From NCBI GenBank assembly GCA_964599885.1, contig CAZRHH010000010.1, positions 1 to 64,000 on the forward strand: a stretch of DNA of 64,000 nucleotides, read 5' to 3'. Shown here in pieces: positions 34,727 through 44,600 of this stretch (the stretch's first letter is position 1; each line of letters begins with the position of its first letter). Source of the stretch: CAZRHH01 sp964599885 (GTDB lineage: Bacteria; Chloroflexota; Dehalococcoidia; DSTF01; JACRBR01). The notes beneath the pieces are model-generated. The model was not told the origin of the DNA. It saw only the letters and a program-made list of their open reading frames with translations, and did not search any database. Made by a program: the position numbers and the translations under genes.

Positions 34727-35662
34727 ATGGAAACCAGATTCATCGAACAGCCCAATGACGAAGTCTCCGGCTGGGATCGTGCCCTGTACGCATTCCTTGC
34801 CGAGAAGGAGCGCCGCACCGGCTCGAAGCGCACCGTCGAAGGCTACGCGCGCATGCTGCGTCACTTCTTCTCTGGCGCCGGCAAGCCGCCCGACCGCATC
34901 ACGAGCCAGGACGCGTTCACCTGGGCGTACGGCGCCGGCCTCTCTGGCAAGCAGCCGTCGCAGGTGACGATCGGCGCGCGGCTCGCGTGCCTCAGCAGCT
35001 TCTACCGCTTTCTGCTCCGCATGGGCGCGACGACGTCCAACCCCTGCGACGCGCTCGAACGCCCGAAGGTGCAACCCTCACCGCCGCGCGGCCTGACCGC
35101 CGACAATATTCGCTGGCTGCTTTCGGCGATTCCTGTTACGCCGGTCGGGCTTCGCGACCGCGCGATCGTCCTCACACTCACACTGACCGGGAGACGACGT
35201 GCAGAGGTGCTCAACTTGAAGGCGGACGACGTGACGATCGAAGATGGCCGCGTCTGGTATCGCTACCGTGGCAAGGGCGGCAAGAACGGCAAGCGCGAAC
35301 TGCCACAACCGGCCTACGACGCCACCGTGTTCGCCCTGGCGGCGTTCGGCTGGGATATCGCGGCCATGCCGCCGGATGCGTCACTATGGCCGGCACGCCG
35401 CGGCGACACGCGCGGGATCACCAGCGGCACGTTTTACGGCAACCTACAGCGTTACTTTCGACTTGCAGGTCTGCCGCAGGCAGGCGTACACATCTTCCGC
35501 CACTCGGCCGCGAAGTTACGCCGCGACGCAGGCGAGAGCATCGAGGATGTGTCGCGCTTCCTCGACCACTCCTCGCTCGCAGTGACGACGATCTACTTGC
35601 GGCGTCTCGAAGGCGAGTCTGATAGCGGCTGGGCTAAGGTCGCGGAAGCGATCGGCGAGTAG
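34727..35662 (+). CDS. Tyrosine recombinase (XerC/D-like integrase)
   Basis: A 311-residue tyrosine recombinase with an N-terminal SAM-like core-binding domain (residues 15-105) and a complete catalytic domain: Arg in TGRRRAEVL (R157), Lys in RGKGGKNGKRE (180s), HIFRH (H255, R258), LDH (H281) and nucleophile Y290 in TTIYLRR. GGAGGGG precedes its ATG. It is the only complete integrase in the island and therefore the first candidate for acting on attL/attR and perhaps on the dyads. A degenerate copy of its last 70 codons lies at 37,147-37,360. Confidence 0.93.
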   Translation: METRFIEQPNDEVSGWDRALYAFLAEKERRTGSKRTVEGYARMLRHFFSGAGKPPDRITSQDAFTWAYGAGLSGKQPSQVTIGARLACLSSFYRFLLRMGATTSNPCDALERPKVQPSPPRGLTADNIRWLLSAIPVTPVGLRDRAIVLTLTLTGRRRAEVLNLKADDVTIEDGRVWYRYRGKGGKNGKRELPQPAYDATVFALAAFGWDIAAMPPDASLWPARRGDTRGITSGTFYGNLQRYFRLAGLPQAGVHIFRHSAAKLRRDAGESIEDVSRFLDHSSLAVTTIYLRRLEGESDSGWAKVAEAIGE

Positions 35663-35665
35663 CAA

Positions 35666-35690
35666 GGAGGGCGCACCAACGCCGCCCTCC
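35666..35690 (+). terminator. Hairpin after the integrase gene
   Basis: GGAGGGCG and CGCCCTCC pair across a nine-base loop, four bases after the integrase stop. GC-rich, with no clear U-tract. Confidence 0.55.
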
Positions 35691-35762
35691 ACTTAACGCT
35701 TCGGCCAGAGTCCCTTTTGCGGCCGAGTTCATCCCGTGCCGAACGTTCATCGGCGGCGCCGC

Positions 35763-36827
35763 CTATTCGGCGCGCTCCGAGTGAATGCGCAAGCCGAAGG
35801 TCAACGCCAGGCCGCCGACAGCCGTGGTGACCAGCGCAAGTAGCACGTTGGAATCCCCGCCCTGAGAGGGACCTCCACCCGCACTGGGCAGATCAGGAAC
35901 GCGCGGCGGTGCGGTGAATGCCGGCGGCATCCCTTGGTCGGTGGGCGGCTGGATCGGTGATGCGGGCGGCGCTCCGGGTGGCCCACCGACCGGCGTGGGA
36001 GAGGACGCAGCCGAAGGCGGACTGGTGGGCGTGCCCGCCGGCGCGGTTGCGGTGGCATCCGGCGGCGACGCGGTGGGAGTGGAGGTCGGCGCCGTGGTGG
36101 GCGTCGCGCTGGGTACGCCAGCGGCGCAACTCGAACTGGTGATCGTGTTGGTGTCCATCGTCACGGCGGCGTTTTGCGCCAGCGCCCTGCCGAACAGGAT
36201 GGTGCCTGACTGCAGGCTGATGCTCTGGTCGGCGATGATGTTCCCCACGAATGTTGTGTTCGTAAAGAGCACCGCCGAGCTGCCAATCTGCCAGAAGACA
36301 TTACACGGCTGGGCGCCGATCAAGGCAACAGTGGCGCCAACCGCTGTCGTCAGCGTGCTCACCGTCTTAAAGATGAACACTCCATCGCCGTTGAGCGTCA
36401 GCGTTCCAGTCAGGAGCGCCGACGACGAGAAGCAATAGACGCCAGGCGGGAGAATGAGGTCACCCAGTTCCACATCGCTACCCGTGAACGACTGCGTACA
36501 CGACTCGGCCGTGAGCGCAGTGTTGGCGGCAGTGACATCCGTCTGGGCCTGAAGCGCAATCGCATCACCCGCGTGGGATGCTCCCCCGTTCGTGAGCGTG
36601 ATCGTTCCCAGATCCGTGATCGCCGAACCTGGGCTCACGCCAATGTTCCCGTTCATGGAAGTCGCGCCGGTGTTGGTGACCGTACTGGCACCGAGGACGG
36701 CGAAACTTGTCGCCGTTCCTAGGGATGGTGCGGTCGCCGCGACGGCCGGGCTGGCGTTCGAGCAGAGCAACGCTGCGGCGGCCAATCCCGCAACGACCGC
36801 GAGTTTGTTGCAGTGAAGTAGGTTCAT
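35763..36827 (-). CDS. Ice-binding-type (DUF3494) surface protein with LPxxG-like anchor
   Basis: A 354-residue secreted protein. A signal peptide (1-30, AVVAGLAAAALLCSNASPAV) precedes a DUF3494 domain (35-235) with the family opening LGTATSFAVLGASTVTNTG and VFWQIGSSAVLFTNTTFVG. Then follow a Pro/Thr/Ser stalk (240-310) and an end of LPSAGG, a hydrophobic helix and basic residues, which resembles an LPXTG-type sorting signal. DUF3494 proteins bind ice or act as adhesins. The start at 36827 is supported by GAGGAAAC and the signal peptide. Confidence 0.83.
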   Translation of the reverse strand: MNLLHCNKLAVVAGLAAAALLCSNASPAVAATAPSLGTATSFAVLGASTVTNTGATSMNGNIGVSPGSAITDLGTITLTNGGASHAGDAIALQAQTDVTAANTALTAESCTQSFTGSDVELGDLILPPGVYCFSSSALLTGTLTLNGDGVFIFKTVSTLTTAVGATVALIGAQPCNVFWQIGSSAVLFTNTTFVGNIIADQSISLQSGTILFGRALAQNAAVTMDTNTITSSSCAAGVPSATPTTAPTSTPTASPPDATATAPAGTPTSPPSAASSPTPVGGPPGAPPASPIQPPTDQGMPPAFTAPPRVPDLPSAGGGPSQGGDSNVLLALVTTAVGGLALTFGLRIHSERAE

Positions 36828-37146
36828 GTGGGTTTCCTCATCAAAAGTGCCGGGCGGTGCACGCATCCTGCAATCGTTTTGCAGTGCCTCGCCCTATCTC
36901 GAGCGATCTTCATGACCCGAGATGCGGCCAGACGCGATGCAAGGGGGATAGCCGTCTGGTCGCGTTCTCCGGCCACTCGGTGCCGTTCGCGAGACTCTTG
37001 ATGTGATCATCGTCGGCGCCGCTCGCACGACCAGCACTGGCGCAGGGTCTCAAAGGGGTACGATGGCGTCACAAGTGCGTGTCGTTCCGCGGCGCCCCGG
37101 CCACCACCCTCAGCACCCAACCTGCGGAGTGTTTGCGCCTACAGTC
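36828..37146. other. Intergenic region between surface-protein gene and integrase pseudogene
   Basis: About 320 bases. A hairpin CTGCAA/TTGCAG lies near 36,870-36,886, and an inverted pair ATCTCG/CGAGAT near 36,896-36,925. It probably holds the promoter of the leftward surface-protein gene. No gene supported. Confidence 0.45.
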
Positions 37147-37360
37147 TGCAGCGCTATTCCGCCTTGAGTACGGCGAGGCGGGCGTGCACATCTTCCGCCA
37201 TTCCGCAGCCTAGCTAAGGTGCGACGCGGGCGAGAGCATTGAGGAAGGGTCACGGTCCCTCGATCATTCATCGCTGGCCGTCACCACCATTTATCTGCGG
37301 CGGCTCGAAGGAGAGTCTGACGGCGGTTGGGCGAAGGTCGCCGAAGCGATCGGCGCATGA
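37147..37360 (+). pseudogene. Degenerate copy of the integrase C-terminus
   Basis: The last ~70 codons repeat the end of the integrase at 34,727: VHIFRHSAA, then a TAG stop, LRCDAGESIEEGSRSLDHSS and LAVTTIYLRRLEGESDGGWA to EAIGA-stop. The in-frame amber and missing upstream domains make it non-functional. Direct repetition of the tail at 35,440-35,662 and here brackets the surface-protein gene. Confidence 0.88.
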
Positions 37361-37481
37361 AGCCGCCTTTGACTCCATTGCTCTGAGCCCATCGCCGACA
37401 CCTTTCATCCTCCGGGTTGGCTCGCTATTGAATACTCGCAGTTGCGGGTGTACGATCGCGGCCACCTTGAAGGGGGAGCCA

Positions 37482-38177
37482 ATGTTGAAAGTCATCGTCG
37501 CTGGGATCGCGCTGCCGCTCGCGCTCGCGGCGGCTCCACAGGTCGACGCAACACATCCGACTTGCACGGTCGATCGCGTTGTCGACGGCGACACGTTCGA
37601 TTGCACCGACGGTACCCGCGTCCGCATGCTGCAGATCGACACGGTCGAGCGCGGTGAATGCGGATATGAGTGGGCGACCGCGGCGCTCGCCAACATCTTC
37701 CTGCCCGCCGGCAAGCAGGTGCGACTCGACTATGACGCCGTGTACGTCGACCGCTATGACCGTCATCTTGCGGCGCCGATCGTCATCGGGACGGATGGCA
37801 ACGAGTACAACATCTCTATCGTCATGGTGTACGTCGGCCTCGCGAGAGCCGCGTATTACGGCGACAACGCGAAGTACCTGGACTGGGCGAATGCATCGCA
37901 AACATGGGCGCAGAACGCGCAATGGAACATGTGGGCGCCCGGCGGGCCGTACAACGGGGGCGCCAACTGCGGCGGCTCCGCACCACCACCGGCGCCGCCC
38001 CTGCCTGTTGTGCCGCCTGCAGGTGGGAACTGCGACCCTTCGTATCCTGACGTGTGCATTCCGTCGCCGCCGCCCGATCTCGACTGCGGTGACATTTCAC
38101 ACAAACGGTTCCGCGTGGTTGGTTCGGATCCGCATCGGTTCGATGGAGACCACGACGGCATCGGCTGTGAGAGTTGA
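37482..38177 (+). CDS. Secreted thermonuclease-like protein with Excalibur domain
   Basis: A 231-residue secreted protein. After a signal peptide (1-23) comes an SNase domain (VDRVVDGDTFDCTDGTRVRM, QIDTVERGECGYEWATAAL, VDRYDRHLA) with conserved Asp and Arg positions of staphylococcal nuclease. A Pro-rich linker leads to a C-terminal Excalibur calcium-binding motif (FDGDHDGIGCES). The combination is common in extracellular nucleases. The ATG at 37482 has AGGGGGAG upstream; the longer frame from 37,239 lies in integrase-like sequence and is rejected. Confidence 0.88.
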   Translation: MLKVIVAGIALPLALAAAPQVDATHPTCTVDRVVDGDTFDCTDGTRVRMLQIDTVERGECGYEWATAALANIFLPAGKQVRLDYDAVYVDRYDRHLAAPIVIGTDGNEYNISIVMVYVGLARAAYYGDNAKYLDWANASQTWAQNAQWNMWAPGGPYNGGANCGGSAPPPAPPLPVVPPAGGNCDPSYPDVCIPSPPPDLDCGDISHKRFRVVGSDPHRFDGDHDGIGCES

Positions 38178-38218
38178 TACGACCTCGGGCTTGGTGATCG
38201 GAATACGCAAGGCGGCCG

Positions 38219-38473
38219 ATGCCTCGGTATGAATTCCAAGTCAAAGGCATGCTCTCGTGGCGCACGCTGCGACGCGGGGAAGCGGTCGAGTTCCAGCACA
38301 TTGTCTGGGCTAAGTTCCAGGCCGCCACCAAGGACTATGTGTGCAAGAAGTGCTCGTCGTTCATCGCTAGAGGGCGACCGTACTGTCGGATCAGCCGCGG
38401 CACTCGTGGCCCGGCGGAGACGCGATGCATCTCATGCTCACCGATCAGTGTCCGGGTCGTCGAGATCGTCTGA
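38219..38473 (+). CDS. Small Cys-pair protein
   Basis: An 84-residue basic protein with two possible metal pairs (VCKKCSSF, RCISCSP) and a PYCRIS segment. I do not recognise it. It follows the nuclease gene by 41 bases and ends 14 bases before site S10. Short length keeps confidence low. Confidence 0.42.
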   Translation: MPRYEFQVKGMLSWRTLRRGEAVEFQHIVWAKFQAATKDYVCKKCSSFIARGRPYCRISRGTRGPAETRCISCSPISVRVVEIV

Positions 38474-38487
38474 CTCCAGACGACCAC

Positions 38488-38509
38488 TGCACTATGTGGC
38501 GATCGTGCG
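38488..38509 (+). repeat. Island dyad site S10
   Basis: TGCACTAT-GTGGCG-ATCGTGCG. It lies before the RHS gene; the left arm has one mismatch to GCACGAT and the right hexamer is intact. Confidence 0.65.
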
Positions 38510-38657
38510 TAGCTCCGCACAGCGGTGCGTGACCATGTTGGTCGCCACTCTGTGCCACAAGCCTCTTGACAACTCGCTGACGCAGTAGTATCTTCGCCAC
38601 ACATCCCCGCAAGGACTCACGGATTGAGCGAGACCGACTTCGCACGGAGGCGTTGCT

Positions 38658-41600
38658 GTGTACATTTTTCGCTGGCTCGTCCTCTGGTCCGTAGTCGGAA
38701 TCGCCATCGCATCTCCGGCCTGGTTCGACCGGGACCAACCGGGCCTAGTCCGGCAGATCGCGGATGTGCGAGCTGCGCTCGCGCAGGAAGTAGTCCCGAC
38801 CTCGAGCCCCGCCGTCGCGCCGACGCCGACTCCAGCGGCGGCTGGGTTAGCATCGCCAACGTCGGATGTTCAGCCGGAGCCAACTCTCACGTTCACATCG
38901 ACTGCCATGGCTACCGCCACCACCCTCGCTACTGAGACCCCCACGAGCGATCTCCCCGTCGAAAGCGAAACCGGTACGGCCACGGCGACGCCGACGGCGG
39001 TTGAAAGCGTCACGCCCACGCCCACGATCGCCGCGACTCCCACGGCGATCTCGGAAGTGGTCATCGACAGCACCGGCGGCGCTCTGAGCAGCCCGGATGG
39101 GCACGCCACGCTGACGTTTCCGCCTGGGGCTACGGACGAACCGCTGCGCATTACTGTCCGTCCCGCTGATCCTCTCGACGCCGAACCACTACCGGAATCT
39201 GAACTGCTCACGCTTTGGCAGTTCGATGCAGTCGCGGTGAACAGAGGTGACGCGGCGATACACACGTTCAGCGCCGACGTCACGATCGATCTTCGATACG
39301 ACCGCGATGAACTCTTCGGCCTCAGCGAATCGGTTATCCGGTACTGGTACTTCGATGAAGCGCTCGACGCTTGGATTGAGGTGCCGACGACTCCGGTAGC
39401 GCCATATCACTGGCAGGTGAAGGTAAACCACTTCAGCGCCGCTGCCGCGAGCAGCGATGGTGCAATCGTTGTTCCGCCCATTCTCGAGTCGGCGCAGGTA
39501 GATTTGAATGCGGGAGCCGCCGTCTTCAGCTATCCCCTCCTGCCGTCCCCGGGCGTGGCGGGACTAGAGCCGTCGCTGAACCTCAATTACAGTTCGGCCC
39601 GCGTCGACGATACGGACCAGAAAGTCGTAGCGCCGTGGACTGGTATTGGCTGGGATCTGGCAATGCCCTCGATCACTCGATCCGGCGAGCGCTTCTTCCT
39701 CAACTTGGGAGGTGTGGGCAGCGAGATCGTCAAGACGGGCGTTGCGACCGAATGGGTTACGCGCAACCAACAGTTCATGCGCATCACACACAGTTCCGCT
39801 TGCGACGATGGAGGTTGGAGCCAATCGAGCTCCGTGGCGTTTGTTGCCGACACCTATCAATGCGCTTGGACTGTTAAAGACCAGTCAGGTCGGACATACG
39901 CGTTTGGCGGTGATGCTCAGAGCCGTCGGTACTATGGCTCGCTGCAGAATTTCGCATTCAGCGGCTTCAGGCACTACCAGTGGGATCTTTCATCCGTCAC
40001 CGACGTCCACGGGAATGCCGCGATTTACAAGTACAACCAGGTACGGGGCCGTTCGCAGATGTCATGGCCGGATATCTTTCCCGAGAGCTGGATGTCATGG
40101 GTCATCTCGTCGTATCCAACGGAAGTCTTGTACCCAGGCGGGAAGGTCATCTTCACGCTGGAGGACGGCCTGATTGATTACAGTTCAACTTCATCGAGCT
40201 ATTTGGCGGACGATGGAACCACCCTGCAGGTCCGTGCCGATGTAGCCCCGTGCATCTCTGGCAACTTTCAATTCGTCTTTGAAACACGTGCATTGGCGAA
40301 AGTCGAGATGCAAAGCTGGGACGCGGCGGGACTCTTTCACAGCCGCGCCTACGAGTTCGATGTCGATTCTTCGTCGTCTCCGCGTTGCGAGGACGCAACT
40401 AGGCTGGACTCGGTCAAACTGGCGGGCCGCGACGGCGGGTTCATGCCAGCGTCGAGTTTCGCGTACACCGATTACACCACCTGCAGTGGTGTGTCGACCC
40501 GGACGCGTGCTCGTCTGAGCACCATCCTGAACGGGTTTGGCGGGAGCGTGGTGTTCGCACCGTACATCAAGAAGACCTCGACCTCCTGCGCGAGGGACAG
40601 GTTCGTCCCCCAGCGGCGCACCGTGAAGGCGGGTACCTACTGGTCACCGTACAGTCCGGACGTCGTCACGGACTATGACTTCCAAGGTGGGCCGACCTGG
40701 GGGCCGGACGGATACCGTGGGTTCAGCAACGTCACGGAGACAGACGCAGTCGGCAACCGCAACGTGCATACGTTCGTCGTGTGGGGCGAACTGGCGGGAC
40801 GCGAGCTAAGGGTTGAGCGATATGGAACCGAATCGCCCACCAATCTGCTTTGGCAACGCGTCGAAAACGCGTACGAATCGACGGCCGCCAACTTCATTGA
40901 CGTCTTTGGCACACCGACGGCGAACGCGTTCCACAACAAGCTCACGAGCACGACCACGACGACGAAGGACGGGAACAGGAGCCGCGTCGCCTATGCTTAC
41001 GACCCAACGCACGGCGGCATCACGAGTGTCACTGAAGACGCGAGTGTCGATTTTCCCTACACGGATAGCTGCCGCAAGCGTACGACGTCCTACTATCCCA
41101 CCCCGAGCGACGTGCTCCTCATCGTTCCGCAGGCAAAGCAGGTTTTAACGACGTGCGCCGCAAGTCCGGGGATCGCCGCCGAAACACGCTTTTTCTACGA
41201 CGGTACGTCCGGTGGGCCGCGGACTGCGAGCAACGGGGGCCGGGGGAATCTCACGGCGACGCGATCGTTGGTCGATCCTAGCCTCGCGGAAAGTAACGTC
41301 GAAAAATACGTCTGGACGCTCCAGAGCTACAGCACCACGGGGTTGCTCAAGGAGCTGTCAGTACCGGCGTACGACAATTCGACGTTGCCCCTCCCGGCTG
41401 GCGCGGGCGGCGCCGTTTGGAGCAACAAGGGTCGAACGGTCTACACATACGACGCCGGCTCGGTTTCCGGTGGCAACGCAGGACACGGCCGGTTCGTCTC
41501 GTCCGAAACAACGTACGCCTACGATCCCAGCGGATTGCCCGCGTACATCCCGGCGTTCACAACGAACTTGACCTACGACCGTCGACTTGGCACCGCTACG

Positions 41601-44600
41601 TCGGTTACCGAGCCGAACGGCCTCACATCCACAACAGAATACGACGAATTTGGTCGCACGGTGAAACGCTACCAAACTCCGGATACCTCGACGTTCCCGA
41701 CAACCGAGTTCGAGTACGACTGGTCTGGCGCCGGTTCCGGAGGAGGAACGAACAGCACGACGGTAAAGCACCGCATGATCCAGGGATCATCAACGACTGT
41801 AGACGAGAAGGTGTGTACGGACGGACTCGGACGCGCGAGTCAAACGATCACCCCGTTGGGGTCGTCGCTGCCGAGCGTCTACGAAACTGTACGCTATGAC
41901 GCGCGTGGGCTGCCGTGGGCCTCGGGGCCCGCCACTGACTACAATTTCGACTGCACATCCCCCCTGTCCGCAATGACGTCGCCAACCACCCTGCGCGAGT
42001 ACGACGCATCCAATCAGATCGAGAAGACCACGTTCGCAGGAAGTTCGTCCGTCACATCGTGTGCCCCATCCTGTACGAAGGTCGTGCGAGACGGTCTTTG
42101 GACGACGGCGTACGACGAGCTCGGACACAAGACGCTAACGACGCGCGATGGCTTCGGGCAGCCGTACATCATCTACGAGTACTTCGGCACAGGGACGCCG
42201 CAAGACCCGCATTCAGCGGTCGTTGCAACAACCTACGACTACGATGTTCTGGGCAATGTAACCAAAGTCACGGACGGACTGGGAAATTCCACCGTGATGA
42301 CCTACGACGCGCTCTCCCGGAGGAAGACCCTGGACGACCCGGACATGTCCGGCGGCGGGAAGGCGTGGAAGTACAAATACGATGCCGCGGGCAATCTCGT
42401 CCAACAGGAGGACGCACGATCCAGTTCCATCAATCCAGATGATCGCGTTCGGACGACGCTGTCATATGACTCATTGAATCGAATCCGCACCAAGTCCTAT
42501 TCAGTGCCTACGGGGGCGGGCGGCCTTACATGCCCCGCCGCAGCATGCGTCCCGAACCCTGGCGCCATCGAGTACTTCTACGACCGGTATATCATCGCAA
42601 GTCAAAACAGGTGCTTTGGATACGCGGCGAATACAGCGATCGGGAAACTCACGAGAATGACCGACGGCAGCGGCCAGACCCGTTGGTGCTATGACATTCG
42701 GGGGCGCGAAACTCGCTCTCACTACACCGTAAACCATCCGGAGTGTTTGACCGGCCACATTGCGACGACGAAGTACATCCACCATTCATACGACTCAGGG
42801 AACCGAGTGCAGACCCTCATGTATCCGGACGGCGAAAGCTTGACCTACACCTACGATGACGGGGCGGACGGGAGCGGTAGGCTGAAGGGTATTCAGAGCA
42901 GCCTCGGCGTGAGCTACGCTGACAATATCTCGTATCACGCAAGCGGCGGTCCGTCGGCACTACCACTCGGAAACGGATACACCACGAATTACTCGTACGA
43001 TTCCCGTCACCGGCTCAGCGGAATCACTACCGGAAACGGCACGACGACTGTGCAGGACCTCGACTACGAGTACTACGAGGACGGTAACATCGCGCGGTTG
43101 AACGATGTTGGCGTCGAGGACGCCTGGTTCAAGTACGATTCGCTCTCGCGCCTCACCGAAATGCGCAAGGACAGCCTGTCCGGTCAGCTGCTTGCTTCCT
43201 ACCAGTACAGCTCTGGCGCCGACGACGACCGCCGCGCATTAGTGAGCAAGCAGGAGGGGGCAAACGTCGTCGCGCTAACGTATGGTGACGCGAACCATGT
43301 TCACGCTCCCTCGTCCGCGAACGGACAGTTGATCGGGTACGACGCGAACGGAAATATCTCTGTCCGAACCGGCAACGAACAGTTCCTCTTCGATGCGGCG
43401 AATCGTCTGACACGCATGGCCCATGTCACGGGCTGGCCGAATTTTAGGCTCCAAACCGACTACACCCACGATGGTCAAGGACGTGTCACACGCCAACGCG
43501 TTACGTCACCGTCCCTCCCAAACATCGATAGCAAGAAAACGTCGATCGGTGGAATCTATGAGGAACAAAATACCGCTTGCGATGCGCCGCTCGACAGTCA
43601 GAAATACTACTACGCCCTGGGGCGGCTAATCGGTTGGCGCTACACGTCAAACGGCGCCTCAACCCTGCAGTATCTCCTTACCGATCACCTCGACAGCACG
43701 GTCGGTCGCATCGATAGCACGAGTGGCGCCTTCACGAAGATGAGCTACTGGCCGTTCGGTGCGTCGCGCGGGCATGGATATTTCGGGCGTGAATTCACCG
43801 GACAGCGAAACGAGAGCGGGTTCGCGATCGGCGCGTACAACTACAACGCGCGGTTCTACTCGACGACGCTCGGGACGTTCTTATCGGCTGATCCGCTCAC
43901 GGTCGATGGGCTGAATCGGTACGCTTACGTGCGGAACAATCCGCTGCGGTACAACGATCCGAGTGGACTCTGTACGGGCGGCGAGATGGTGATCTTGTGG
44001 AACTGCGCGACTGGCAAGGCGGCGGAATATAAGGCGGGCGACGTAACGCCTGTGCCACTTGGCTGCAACTCCGTCTGCGCAGCGGAAACCCAGCACAGTT
44101 ATGCGATGGCCGAAGGCATGCGCGCAGGCGCCGCATACGCGGAGCTCAAGGCGGCGATGGAGTACGGCGCCTACCGAAACGCTATGTATGCGTTGGCGTG
44201 GCCCGGATCCCAATCCATCGCGGACGGAAACGCGATCGCGTACGCTAACAAGCCGTCTCCGGCGAAGGACGGAGGGAGCGTGGGGGACAAGTTCAAGGAC
44301 TGGGGAAGCAAGGTACTTGAGGTCGAAACCCTCGTTGAGAACGTGGTTATTAGCGCAGGTTCCGAGATCCCGTACGGGCAATATTACGTGAGCTACTACG
44401 GCATGGAAGCTATCCATGACCTTCCAGCGCCTGCGCAAGCAGTCGTCCTTCCGGAAGTAAGACTCGCGCTTGTTGTCAACCAGGCAATCGGACTTGGCGT
44501 GACGGAGACGCTCGACTACTATCGCGCAGCCCGCTTCGGGCGGGATCGGCACGAAGACCGATACGCACCAATCTGGGGCAATCACACCGACGGTCAGCTG

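Noticed and set aside
15437..38509. Reading the dyads as intrinsic terminators
   Set aside because: Stems are about 8 bp without U-tracts; some lie between divergent genes where no terminator is needed, and the one-sided ATCGTG conservation suggests protein recognition.
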